From assembly GCA_010692635.1 (NCBI GenBank), contig JAAHGL010000028.1:1-64000 (forward strand): 64,000 nucleotides of DNA, read 5' to 3'. Of this stretch, positions 24,138-32,900 are shown one piece after another. Each line of letters begins with the position of its first letter. Position 1 is the stretch's first letter. The position numbers and the translations under genes are program-made. Under the pieces are notes generated by a model that saw only the letters and a list, made by a program, of their open reading frames with translations, ran no database searches and was not told the origin of the DNA. This DNA comes from Symploca sp. SIO2C1. Its GTDB lineage: Bacteria > Cyanobacteriota > Cyanobacteriia > Cyanobacteriales > Coleofasciculaceae.

Positions 24138-24452
24138 CTAAGCTCTCCGTTTTTGCTTTTCCTCTTCGTATTTCATTGCGTCTATCCCCGCCTCATAAAG
24201 AAATTCTGGGGCGATGTCAGCACCATTAGTCCAGACGATAGTTGAAGCGTCTTGGTCATATCTGAGTTGAGCAAATAGCTCTACATCTTTGAGTGGTTCA
24301 AACATTTCTCCTGTGAGTTGACTTTCCAAGTCAACGATTTTTACAGAACCATCTCGAAACCAGACCTTTACCTTATATTCTTCCAGGTACTCAGCATCTT
24401 CAACAATCCAGTGAAGTCCGTTATAGGGGCGCAATTTTTCTTGGTTGTTCAT
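24138..24452 (-). CDS. DUF2442 domain protein (copy 2)
   Basis: This 104-residue protein is a close relative of the one at 2500-2832: both share G-L-H-W, V-E-D-A, V-K-V-W-F-R-D-G-S-V-K-I-V-D-L and N-G-A-D-x-A-P-E-F-L-Y-E-A-G-I-D. It overlaps the upstream DUF4160 gene by 32 bp, so the two are translationally coupled. The tail is charged (E-E-E-K-Q-K-R-R). The function of the family is not established. The pairing three times in one window suggests a stable two-protein module. Confidence 0.85.
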   Translation of the reverse strand: MNNQEKLRPYNGLHWIVEDAEYLEEYKVKVWFRDGSVKIVDLESQLTGEMFEPLKDVELFAQLRYDQDASTIVWTNGADIAPEFLYEAGIDAMKYEEEKQKRRA

Positions 24453-24678
24453 TTTTCAAGCACCTTTTCCAATTTTCCAAAAGTTTGTCCTGATGTTCAG
24501 TCGCCCATCGCTTTACTATTCTTGCCAGTCGTGGGGGAAGTTCACCAGCAAGCATTGTACCCTCTTGGATAGACCATACAGATCTAAATCCCTGATAGTG
24601 AGCATGAAAATGTGGTGGCTCATGATCAAGTGGGTACATAAATATTTTGATTCCTAAGAATCGGCAGATCTCTGGCAT
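24421..24678 (-). CDS. DUF4160 protein (copy 2, intact)
   Basis: This 85-residue DUF4160 protein begins M-P-E-I-C-R-F-L-G-I-K-I-F-M-Y and has the family motif D-H-E-P-P-H-F-H-A near residues 18-26, Y-Q-G-F near 28 and L-P-P-R-L-A-R-I-V near 49-57. The His-rich motif could bind metal or act in catalysis, but no activity is known to me. It is the intact homologue of the interrupted copy at 2798-3055, with the same length and overlap. An 8-bp inverted repeat just upstream (24697-24725) may be its operator. Confidence 0.85.
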   Translation of the reverse strand: MPEICRFLGIKIFMYPLDHEPPHFHAHYQGFRSVWSIQEGTMLAGELPPRLARIVKRWATEHQDKLLENWKRCLKNEQPRKIAPL

Positions 24679-24696
24679 TTATTATCCCTAAAATGT

Positions 24697-24725
24697 AGCT
24701 GTCTAACCAAGAACGTCAGACAGCT
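24697..24725 (-). promoter_or_regulatory. Inverted repeat AGCTGTCT / AGACAGCT upstream of DUF4160 copy 2
   Basis: A perfect 8-bp inverted repeat with a 13-nt spacer lies about 20 bp before the DUF4160 start on the minus strand. It could be an operator bound by a cassette product, or a terminator-like hairpin of the upstream gene; no T-run follows. Confidence 0.5.
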
Positions 24726-24857
24726 TGGATAATAAGTTATGAAAAAGCAATCTTTTTTGAGCAACTTTAGTCTGTTTTTTTTAGCCAACCCTGCCACTTT
24801 ATTGAACAGATGAGGAATGCCGCCTGACACGACACTCCTTACCCTGGTAATTAAGCG

Positions 24858-25052
24858 TTAACTCTTATCTTCATCTGTTTTGACCTTCTTGAACTGTCTG
24901 GCAATCTGCCATCCATTATTCACCAAAACAACAGAACAACTAACTGCTTGGAGCCAGGGCAAAGTCTTGAGTAGCTGCTGTTCAAGATTACCACTATTGA
25001 AACCAAGTGAAAGACTCATAAAGAGTGCTGAAAAATTGCCAATCTGAAACAT
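24858..25052 (-). CDS. Very small hypothetical protein
   Basis: This encodes 64 residues. The first half is hydrophobic (F-S-A-L-F-M-S-L-S-L-G-F) and a second hydrophobic run (W-L-Q-A-V-S-C-S-V-V-L-V) is followed by a basic end, Q-F-K-K-V-K-T-D-E-D. It could be a small membrane protein. No clear ribosome-binding site is present and no family is recognised, so the gene is uncertain. It lies between two DUF4160-DUF2442 cassettes on the same strand. Confidence 0.35.
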   Translation of the reverse strand: MFQIGNFSALFMSLSLGFNSGNLEQQLLKTLPWLQAVSCSVVLVNNGWQIARQFKKVKTDEDKS

Positions 25053-25153
25053 TATTTATTTTCCAAATTTTGTTATTTCTAGTAAGCCCTGTATTTTCTG
25101 TATTTTTATATGTGCTATAACGTAGAAGTCGAGACCACTTTTGTCTTGTTCTC

Positions 25154-25429
25154 TTAAGATTTTTTGTATCGAATGAGTTGAGCCTGTTTTGCTTCTTTAA
25201 TGAGACCGTAAATGGTAATATCTTCATCTAATTCTTCCCAATGAATCCCAATGCCGAGCTTATCTACCTCCCACTTGGCAAGCTGTTCATCTGTTGCTTG
25301 AGCAAGCCGAGGGAATCGACTGCGAGAAGTCGGGATAATGGTTCCATCATCAAGGATGACCTCGAAGGTTTCAGGAGTAAGAAGGATATCAACGACTTTG
25401 TACGAACAATCAAGTGCTGAAATATTCAT
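25154..25429 (-). CDS. DUF2442 domain protein (copy 3, different subfamily)
   Basis: This 91-residue protein belongs to the second kind of DUF2442 proteins: F-E-V-I-L-D-D-G-T near residues 23-31, P-R-L-A-Q-A-T near 39-45 and G-I-G-I-H-W-E-E-L-D-E-D-I near 60-72. It is not closely similar to copies 1 and 2. It overlaps the DUF4160 gene upstream by 20 bp. The C-terminus is basic. Together with the RHH gene upstream it forms a three-gene unit; function is unknown. Confidence 0.8.
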   Translation of the reverse strand: MNISALDCSYKVVDILLTPETFEVILDDGTIIPTSRSRFPRLAQATDEQLAKWEVDKLGIGIHWEELDEDITIYGLIKEAKQAQLIRYKKS

Positions 25430-25646
25430 GCCATTTTCCTAAAAAATCACTCTGATATACCTTTATCATCTTTTCGATGTCTCGAAGTTGTTTATCGCTA
25501 AATCCGAAGTTTCTCCTTAACTTTATCGGCTCGATTTCAAAGACAGCCTCACAACCACTTTTCTTGACATGAACATGAGGTGGTTCATGCTCATCACTAT
25601 AAAAACTGAATTTATATCCTTTGACTTCAAGTAATTTAGGATTCAT
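25410..25646 (-). CDS. DUF4160 protein (copy 3)
   Basis: This 78-residue DUF4160 protein has the family motif D-E-H-E-P-P-H-V-H-V near residues 18-27 and ends D-F-L-G-K-W-H-E-Y-F. It differs clearly from copy 2. The last third of the gene is duplicated at 22831-22922. It lies 27 bp behind an RHH antitoxin-like gene and overlaps the DUF2442 gene, so the order is RHH, DUF4160, DUF2442. That order would fit an autoregulated toxin-antitoxin-like operon, but toxicity is not shown by sequence. Confidence 0.85.
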   Translation of the reverse strand: MNPKLLEVKGYKFSFYSDEHEPPHVHVKKSGCEAVFEIEPIKLRRNFGFSDKQLRDIEKMIKVYQSDFLGKWHEYFST

Positions 25647-25673
25647 TTTTGGGATGACCTTTTATTAACACCC

Positions 25674-25847
25674 CTAATTTGCTGGTGTTTTTTTGTTTCC
25701 CTTCTGCTCCTTGCGACGTTTGATGTCTTCTCTAATAAGGGTGCGTACATATTCACTTGGGGTACTGTAGTGGTCTGCTTCTACCACGGTCTCCACCTTC
25801 TTTTTGAGAGCTTTAGGGAGTGAAATATTCATGGATGTCATGTTCAT
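25674..25847 (-). CDS. ParD/CopG-like RHH antitoxin (orphan)
   Basis: This small protein has a typical ParD-type ribbon-helix-helix: M-N-I-S-L-P-K-A-L-K-K-K-V-E as strand and helix one, then Y-S-T-P-S-E-Y-V-R-T-L-I-R-E-D as helix two. A very basic, Lys-rich tail follows. Three ATG codons (25847, 25841, 25832) and an upstream TTG are possible starts; the RHH itself needs only the last. ParD normally precedes a ParE toxin, but here the next gene is DUF4160. Either the toxin was lost or DUF4160/DUF2442 took its place. Confidence 0.7.
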   Translation of the reverse strand: MNMTSMNISLPKALKKKVETVVEADHYSTPSEYVRTLIREDIKRRKEQKGNKKTPAN

Positions 25848-25883
25848 AAGGGAGAAGTTATCATCACCTCCATTAGTTGTCAA

Positions 25884-26464
25884 TAATTGGCAGTTATTGA
25901 CAGCGATGCTATTCCTTTATTCTCTGTTTAGATGGGGTTAGAGTGAGGTTGGAACGAAACCGCTTGCAGGATTTAAGGCGGTGTTTTGCTCAGGCAAATT
26001 GCAAACATCTCTCAAAGTCTCCCCTGCACCAAGTGATGTTTCCCATTTGTTCCTGAAACCTTATGGTGAGTTTTTTGTTTGTAGACAATTTACCATTGTC
26101 TTGCAAATAGAGCAGTAGTTGCGATATGGGCTTAACAGATAGAGTGACGTGTAATGGGTATTTCGCTATGTAACTTTCTATTTCTGGTGTTCAGAAATTT
26201 AATCAAAAATACTTTAAAAATTGGCTTAGCTAAGCTATTACGCTATTCGGTAATACTTACAATGCGCAAAGTCTATAAGCGTTTATTCTCGTTTTTTTGC
26301 TTTTAATGTAAGAGATTTTAATAGCCAAAAGCTAGGCGAAATTAAGCCATTTTTTAGTTTTGCTCTCCTGACACGGATACCTTTTGACCAGTCGCCACAT
26401 CTCAGAATAAAACGCTGACACACAACCAAGGGCGCTTTTCGTTCCTTTGCTCAGGTTACCCCTA
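25884..26464. other. 581-bp intergenic region, no gene seen
   Basis: All frames are broken here. I see AT-rich segments near 26190-26330, no T-run terminator and no clear promoter pair. It separates the cassette region from yjbQ and might be a boundary between accessory and core sequence. Confidence 0.4.
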
Positions 26465-26881
26465 CTACTCCCCATAAATTGTCACCACAATTTTTCGTTG
26501 ACGTGGCTTAATATCACATTCGAGGTGAAAAATTTGCTGCCAAGTTCCTAACTCTAACGAGCCATTCTTTACTGGTACGGTTAGCGAAGGTCCCAACCAA
26601 GTTGCTTGCAAGTGAGAATGCCCATTGCCATCGTGCCACATTTGCTCATGTCCATATTCCCGACTTGGTGGAATCAGCTTATTTAAGATTTCGGGTAAAT
26701 CCCTTTGTAATCCGGGTTCAAACTCAATCGTACCAATAGATGCTGTACTGCCAATATTAAAGATGTGAACCATTCCTGTCTTGATGCCAGAGTTCTGGAC
26801 GATCGCATTTACCTTACCTGTAAGGTCATGCATATCTCCATGATTTTTCGTAGAAATTTGGATTTGCTCCTGATGAATCAT
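26465..26881 (-). CDS. yjbQ: YjbQ / UPF0047 family protein (secondary thiamine-phosphate synthase-like)
   Basis: The start at 26881 gives 138 residues, the usual family length; an upstream in-frame ATG would add 14 unconserved residues. The family pattern is clear: N-I-G-S-T-A-S-I-G-T-I-E near 45-56, H-S-H-L-Q-A-T-W-L-G-P-S near 88-99 and L-G-T-W-Q-Q-I-F near 112-119. The relatives have a low thiamine-phosphate synthase activity in E. coli, but the main role is unknown. The conserved His and the trimeric fold suggest a metal site. This is normally a chromosomal gene, which makes it noteworthy beside plasmid-type genes. Confidence 0.9.
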   Translation of the reverse strand: MIHQEQIQISTKNHGDMHDLTGKVNAIVQNSGIKTGMVHIFNIGSTASIGTIEFEPGLQRDLPEILNKLIPPSREYGHEQMWHDGNGHSHLQATWLGPSLTVPVKNGSLELGTWQQIFHLECDIKPRQRKIVVTIYGE

Positions 26882-27030
26882 AAAACCCGACGCACTGCAT
26901 GATCGCAACGACTCACATCCCACTATAGATTACAGGGCTTACACTTTCTTAGTGAAGTCTCGCAAAGCTTTCAGGCTGTTGCCGGACAAGATAGAAAATT
27001 CAATTTTAGGGAATGGAAATAATAGTTTCC

Positions 27031-27258
27031 TCAGCTGGACGCTTCGCTCAAGGGTGCTTGAGCTAAATCACGGATCAGTGGAAGTTTGGAATGAAGATAA
27101 GCTCTGATACTCGAAATATCATCTACATCCAGCCAGGTTTCCCGCTCCAATCTCACAAGAAGCTGTTGAGCCAGTTCTGCATCACTCAGTCGTAGAAGTG
27201 TACTGATTTGCATGGCTTCAATTAAAGACCAAAATTGTCGTAAAGCTGAAATAGTCAT
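27031..27258 (-). CDS. Small conserved cyanobacterial hypothetical protein
   Basis: The product from ATG 27258 has 75 residues; GGAG lies 9 bases before it. It is alpha-helical, with I-S-A-L-R-Q-F-W-S-L-I-E, L-L-R-L-S-D-A-E-L-A-Q-Q-L and a final L-I-R-D-L-A. I recall similar short proteins in many filamentous cyanobacteria, but I have no function to offer. It stands alone between YjbQ and a gene-free stretch. Confidence 0.6.
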   Translation of the reverse strand: MTISALRQFWSLIEAMQISTLLRLSDAELAQQLLVRLERETWLDVDDISSIRAYLHSKLPLIRDLAQAPLSEASS

Positions 27259-27273
27259 GATTAAACGCTCCAC

Positions 27274-27678
27274 CCCAACAATGTTTTATGCGCTCATAGA
27301 CAAGCTGTCTTACATTAGCCTACACCCAAATCTTAAGAAAATCTTAAAATATTAATGGAGGAAGTCGGGTTATTGACATAACTTGATGCAAGTTAACAAA
27401 CTGCAAAATTCCTCTGTATCTGGCATTGAGCCTGGAGATGGACATAGCATTTGGAAGAGCTGGCAGTTATGCTGCTCAGGTTAATGAGGCGCAAGGGTAT
27501 CAGAAAGTATAACTTTAGAGACAATATAGGCACACTGTCCGTGGGTGAGCGAAAAAATGGTTGGGGGGAGGAGTTAGGTTAGCGCTCGATACACGCTACT
27601 TGATGCAGGGATGGACTTTGAGAGATGTTTGCAATTGAGGAGAAAACTCATGGACAGCGGTAAGCGTTATTGCACGAA
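27274..27678. other. 405-bp intergenic region, no gene recognised
   Basis: No supported gene is present. A short plus-strand frame near 27420-27510 (A-F-G-R-A-G-S-Y-A-A-Q-V-N) looks protein-like but has no start signal and is too short to assign; it may be a relic. Confidence 0.4.
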
Positions 27679-27954
27679 ATGAAGAGAGTGATGCTCACCT
27701 ATCAGGTTGAACAGTGGAAGAGTGCTCGGTGGCAACGGGACGATCGCTTTTATTTGTGTGAGGTGAAGGAGGATCTCTGGAGTAACTGGTTGGTAATGAG
27801 GCAGTGGGGCGGTGTAAGCTCTGGTAGATGGGGAGCAAAGGAGACAGTGTGCAATAGTTTTGCAGAAGCCGAGGCACTTTTTGATGCAGTCGCCAAACGT
27901 AGGGAGAAGAGAGGATATGTGTTAGTGGAGCAAAAAACGGCGAAGGAGAAATGA
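27679..27954 (+). CDS. WGR domain protein
   Basis: The 91-residue product is essentially one WGR domain: R-F-Y-L-C-E-V, then L-V-M-R-Q-W-G-G-V with the W-G core, G-R-W-G and a C-terminal helix F-A-E-A-E-A-L-F-D-A-V-A-K-R-R. Tyr and Trp residues match the fold that in PARPs and bacterial proteins binds nucleic acid ends. ATG 27691 is an alternative start with AAGAGAG upstream. It is a stand-alone domain, a form common in cyanobacteria. Direct binding to DNA or RNA is expected from the family but unproven. Confidence 0.8.
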   Translation: MKRVMLTYQVEQWKSARWQRDDRFYLCEVKEDLWSNWLVMRQWGGVSSGRWGAKETVCNSFAEAEALFDAVAKRREKRGYVLVEQKTAKEK

Positions 27955-27970
27955 GCCTGGTAGGTTTTTA

Positions 27971-28013
27971 CTATAGTGCAATTTTGCGATAGTATATTTG
28001 TACTGCACTGTAG
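27971..28013. repeat. Inverted repeat CTATAGTGCA / TGCACTGTAG
   Basis: A 10-bp imperfect inverted repeat (one mismatch) with a 23-nt spacer follows the WGR stop. It could be an operator for the Rpn gene downstream or a weak terminator. Confidence 0.45.
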
Positions 28014-28134
28014 AATCATATTCTGCAACAACTTGTCGCAGAAATTTGGTTGCTTCAGGAAATTTGGCAGAAGTGGCAAGCTATTAACGGTATTTGTTTG
28101 TGAGTAGTTATCAAACTTCAGGGGTATTGAGAGA

Positions 28135-29157
28135 GTGACATCTGCCATCGATCATGATGCCATATTCAAAGAGTTACTATCAGTTTTTTTTCTTGACTTT
28201 ATAGAGCTATTTGTCCCGCAAGTTCTTGAATATGCTGAGATAAGCAATTTTAGCTTGGAGCCGACAGAAACGGTTCGGGAAGTATTTAGCCCTTTCAGTA
28301 AAGGCAAGAAGAAGGTGGCTGATGTAGTAGCTCGTGTCTCCTTTCGAGACAGTGCCACCTGCTTTTTGATTCATGTTGAATCACAGTCGAGTGCTTACAG
28401 CAAAGAGGATTTTAGGTGGCGAATGTTTCATTATTTCTCTCGCCTCCATGAGAAGTTTCGTGTGCCTGTATATCCCATTGCTTTGTTTACCTTTGACGAA
28501 CCAGAACAAAAGCAGGAAAATAGTTATGTAGTTAGTTTTCCCGACCGGGAAGTATTAAAGTTTAGCTTTGTAAGTATTCAACTCAATAGGCTGAACTGGC
28601 GAGATTTTCTTGAGCGCGACAATCCGGTGGCATCAGCGTTGATGGCGAAGATGAAGATAGCACCGGAAGAACGTCCCCAGGTAAAAGTCGAGTGTTTACG
28701 GCTACTTGCTACTTTTGAATTGGACAGAGAGAAAATGGAGTTAATCTCTGGCTTTATTGGAACCTATTTGCGCTTAAGTGAGGATGAGGAAGAGAGTTTT
28801 CAGCAAATACTAGAATCAATGGAGATAGAAGAAAAGGAGCGTGTGATGCAAATTGTTACTGATTGGCAAGAGAAAGGACGCGAAGAGGGGTTAAAGCAGG
28901 GACGAGTCGAAGGATTGCAGCAGGGTAAGCAGCAGGATATTCTCCAGCTCCTTGAGATTAGGTTTGAAGATGTAGCACAGGAATTGAAGCTCCTAATTAA
29001 GAAGTTAGATGATATTGAGCTACTCGGAAAACTTTTTGTTCAGGCAGTGACTATTCAGTCTTTAGATGATTTTGAATCTGTCGTCAGTCAGTATGTTACT
29101 GAGGAAGAAGAAGGTAATGTTATTGATGATGATAGTGCAGAGGAAGAAGAGGATTAG
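28135..29157 (+). CDS. Rpn/PD-(D/E)XK-type nuclease with DUF4351 C-terminus
   Basis: This 340-residue protein starts with GTG and reads D-H-D-A-I-F-K-E-L-L-S-V-F-F, the Rpn-like family opening. The nuclease core is suggested by A-D-V-V-A-R-V near 61-67 and I-H-V-E-S-Q-S near 79-85, giving the D...E-x-Q/K pattern. The C-terminal part has G-R-E-E-G-L-K-Q-G-R repeats and a DUF4351 domain (I-L-Q-L-L-E-I-R-F, L-L-G-K-L-F). Relatives such as E. coli RpnA promote recombination and cleave DNA. Dozens occur in cyanobacterial genomes. It has an acidic tail, D-D-S-A-E-E-E-E-D. Confidence 0.85.
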   Translation: MTSAIDHDAIFKELLSVFFLDFIELFVPQVLEYAEISNFSLEPTETVREVFSPFSKGKKKVADVVARVSFRDSATCFLIHVESQSSAYSKEDFRWRMFHYFSRLHEKFRVPVYPIALFTFDEPEQKQENSYVVSFPDREVLKFSFVSIQLNRLNWRDFLERDNPVASALMAKMKIAPEERPQVKVECLRLLATFELDREKMELISGFIGTYLRLSEDEEESFQQILESMEIEEKERVMQIVTDWQEKGREEGLKQGRVEGLQQGKQQDILQLLEIRFEDVAQELKLLIKKLDDIELLGKLFVQAVTIQSLDDFESVVSQYVTEEEEGNVIDDDSAEEEED

Positions 29158-29181
29158 CCTCATGTCTGATTGTTTAACCTC

Positions 29182-29222
29182 TTGACTACGACCGTTAGGT
29201 TGCGTATATTACGGTGTAATAT
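29182..29222 (+). promoter_or_regulatory. Promoter with overlapping inverted repeat, ahead of the vapD relic
   Basis: TTGACT, a 17-bp spacer and TATATT make a strong sigma-70 promoter. The -10 is covered by ATATTAC-GGT-GTAATAT (29206-29222), a typical autoregulation site of a toxin-antitoxin gene. Confidence 0.65.
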
Positions 29223-29344
29223 GGGATATTTGTAAAAAATCTATTGTGTTCCAGGTGGGTATATGAGAGACACCATAAACTAGTATAAAGTGGCTAATCT
29301 TACGCCTGAGACTGAACATACGTGGTGTCTGAGCGGGGTCTTTT

Positions 29345-29506
29345 ATGTATGCTATTACTTTTGACCTTGATAGTGATACTTTGAGTAAGTCATATCTGAA
29401 TTAATCTTGGAGAAATGCCTGCTCGGATATTTGTAAAACACTGATTTGATTGGCAATAGGTAGAGGCGCTTACTTTTTGTCTACGAAGGTAAAGGTATCT
29501 GCATAG
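29345..29506 (+). pseudogene. vapD: vapD-like gene remnant (virulence-associated protein D)
   Basis: From the ATG the frame reads M-Y-A-I-T-F-D-L-D-S-D-T-L, the typical VapD N-terminus, then stops (TAA) after S-Y-L-N. The same frame goes on as S-W-R-N-A-C-S-D-I-C-K-T-L-I, stops again (TGA), and continues to G-R-G-A-Y-F-L-S, which fits the following VapD segment. VapD is a small Cas2-like endoribonuclease toxin. Two in-frame stops and a missing end show it is dead. A strong promoter with inverted repeat survives upstream. Confidence 0.75.
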
Positions 29507-29974
29507 CCACGCTAGTACAAAAATTAATATTTATAGATACCCGTTTCTTATTTAACATTCAATAATTTTTGATGCCCACGAATTGATTAAGTCGATTTCT
29601 GAGCTTTTCTCTTTGTCAAAGAGTCTACTGACTCTTGAATTTATCTAAACCTAATTATTAAGTGAAATATACCTCCATCTGAGCCAAAAGAAAAGTAAAA
29701 ATTGCTTATTTATCGACAGATTTCTTAAAAAACTAAGGATTGGGCTTAGTAGCTCCTCGTAATCTTCATCAAATCTTGTTGAAGTGGGAGTAGTCCTTCT
29801 GAGAGAGAGGAGCTATATTGTAAGTGAGTATTTGTACTTCTCTCTGAAACGCAGTCTGCCTACCTGGTGCAAATAGTGATGAAGGGTATTGAAACGCAAG
29901 AGAGCTAGACGTTAAGACTCAAACGAGTTTGTCATAGACCCCGCAGTACACCCTTTGAAAACCTATCTGTCCCA
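29507..29974. other. Long upstream region of the giant gene
   Basis: No gene is seen in this 468-bp stretch. It is AT-rich to about 29720 and then becomes purine-rich with GAGAGAGAGGAG near 29798. It should include the promoter of the giant gene; no certain -35/-10 pair was found and there is no good Shine-Dalgarno before the ATG at 29975. Confidence 0.4.
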
Positions 29975-32900
29975 ATGGAAGGACTTACCGATCCGACATC
30001 AGGAGAGAGTTGGTTGTGGGGTGAGCATAGTCTCCAGTTGCCACCGTCCTACAATCCTTTTACTCAGCCTGTTGACAATTCAACGTACCCCCTCGGACAA
30101 GTGCTGCACACAGCATTTGAAGAGTTAGGCAGCACAGTCAATCAACACAATTTTGATGATTGGCAATCGAGCCAGTTTTGGCAAGAAGGTATTGCGTCTA
30201 ATTCCTTTAGTCATGCCGTAGCACTTACCGGAAGCGAGGAAAGCGTTTTTCCGGTGGGAAATTTCCCCCATGATGAACTTCTCCACCGTGTATCCCCTCA
30301 CCACATAGACTCATTAGGCGATGTCTTCACCGTACCAGGCGCACCAGAAGAGTCAGTAACCCTTTCTTTTGAGTGGACAACACGCAAAGCTGCATTTGAT
30401 AGCGAGGTTGGGGTCTTTGTTATTGATGAGCAGGGGAGAGTTAACGGAGTAGCCCCTCATGAAGCGGGATATGCTCTAGCAGCACTGAGCAGTCCAACCC
30501 GACAAATTCTGTTTTCCAGTGGTCAAGGAGCAGGTGCAAGTCGTACCTTAACCTTTCAAGGAGGCAGTCGCCTTGGCTTCTATATCATCCAGGATAATAC
30601 GGCAGAGTATTGGCTAAAGCATAATCCGAACAATATACCAGGGAACGGTTCCCTGGCTTTTTTTTCAATCAATGGAGTCAACCCCGATCTGTTTGACCAT
30701 AGCCATGCACAAACACACGGTGATGGTAGTTGGGAGTTAGCCTGGGAAGATTTAACCGGAGGGGGAGACCAAGACTTTGATGACGTTGTATTTCGGGTGT
30801 CTCAAGTGCCTCAAGTGCAGGTATCTCAGGTCGAAGCAACTAGTTTACCCGGTCAAGTATTCCAGAGTCCAGGAGTAGCTGGACAAACAGTTACCACCAA
30901 CTTTAACTGGCTTAGCCGGAGTGCAGCCTACAACAATGAGATGGGACTGTATCTGGTAGATGATCCTTCTGGACGGATTGGCAACCTGCTTCCTGGTGAC
31001 CCAGGCTATGCCGCTGCTGCTCTGTCTTCTGAACGGCGGCAAGTTATCTTTGAAAGTGGTGAAAGAGCAGGAGCTACTGAGAGTTTAGAACTTCCCGCTC
31101 AGTCCTATTTTGGTTGGTACTTAATCCAAAATGCCACCACCCACCATTTTCTGAGCCAAAATCCTGAAAACCAGATAGGCGGTGGTCCACTTGCCTTTTT
31201 CTCCTTTTCTGGTGGTAACCCTGATGACTTCGAGCATATTCAGGTTCGCTCCGAAAGGGAACTAGCGTGGGAAGACTTAACAGGAGGAGGCGATCGCGAT
31301 TTTAATGATCTAGTCTTTAGCTATGAGTTTGACACTCCCACAGGAACTCCTCACCAGCTTAGTCAGATTGCGATTAACGATGTAACGGTTACAGAAGAGG
31401 ATGATGGTCAAGGTGTTGCTGAGTTTACCATCAGTTTATCGCAACCGAGCAACGCACCTATTATTGTTGACTTTATCACGGGGGAGGACACCGCAACAGC
31501 GGGAGAAGATTTTCAGTCGATAAGTGGCAGTGTGATCTTTGCAGCGGGAGAAACCAGCCAGAGTTTAGTTGTGCCGCTGCTCTGGGATAGACAGCATGAG
31601 GATGATGAGCAGTTCTTTATCCAACTCAGTAACCCTGTCAATGCTGAGATTGTTGATGCTCAAGGGATTGGTACGATTGAAGATAATGATCCTCTGCCAC
31701 AGTTAGCGATCGCTGATGTCAGTGTAGTGGAAGGGGATACTGGCACAACCCAAATGCTCTTTACCGTGAGCCTTTCTGCTGCCAGTGACCAGCCTGTAAC
31801 GGTAGAGTATACCAGCCAAGATGGTACAGCAGTAGCAGGTCAAGATTATCAAGCAGTCAGTGGCACATTAACCTTTGAGCCAGGTGGGGCACTTAGTCAA
31901 ACCATTGCAGTACTGGTGCAAGGAGATACTGTTGCTGAACTTGATGAAAGCGTTATTCTGAATCTGAGTAATGCGACTAATGCTGAGATTGTTGATACTC
32001 AAGGGATTGGCACGATTGAGGATGATGATCCTCTACCACAGTTAGCGATCGCTGATGTCAGTGTAGTGGAAGGGGATACTGGCACAACCCAAATGCTCTT
32101 TACCGTTAGCCTCTCTGCTGCCAGTAACCAGCCTGTAACCGTAGAGTATGCCAGCCAAGATGGTACAGCAGTGGCGGGTCAAGATTATCAAGCCGTCAGT
32201 GGCACATTAACCTTTGAACCAGGTGGGGTACTCAGTCAAACCATTGCAGTGTTGGTACAAGGAGATACTGTTGATGAACTTGATGAAGCCGTCATTCTGA
32301 ACCTGAGTAATCCTGTCAATGCTGAGATTGTTGATACTCAAGCAGTAGGCACGATTGAAGATGATGATGATAATCGGCTCATTGAAACAGATATTGTTCT
32401 GCAAGAAGGCAGCTCATTTCAGGTAAGCTACGAACTACCGATTGAGATTCCCGCAGAACCTTCAGTTTTGCGCTTCACGTATGCTGACTTGGTATTTGAT
32501 ACCGCCACTCTCAATGCTATCAACGATGCCTTTGAAGTAGCCCTGGTTGATGAACAAGGTAATTCTTTAGTCCATACACTTGCTACGAATCAAGATGCCT
32601 TCTTCAATGTGACGGAAGGCGAATCAAGTGCTGTAGCCGCTGGTGTAACTATTGATGGTCAAACGGTCAGTCTTAACCTAGCAGGACTACCCCCTGAAAC
32701 AGCAGGAACACTAATACTGCGTTTAGTTAACGATGACGGGGATAGTAATACCTCAGTTCGCATCACTGATATTAGCCTTCAGCCAACAGATGAGACAAGC
32801 CCCACTGACGTTACCCCCGTTGTTGCCGGAGTAGCTACCGAACAAGCCATTGACTTTGCAGGCTTATTGGATGTCTCAGCAAGTACCCAAGCTGAATACA

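Noticed and set aside
25920-26200. Possible CRISPR-like or tracr-like segment around GGAACGAAACC
   Set aside because: The motif occurs once, there are no spaced repeats and no cas genes.
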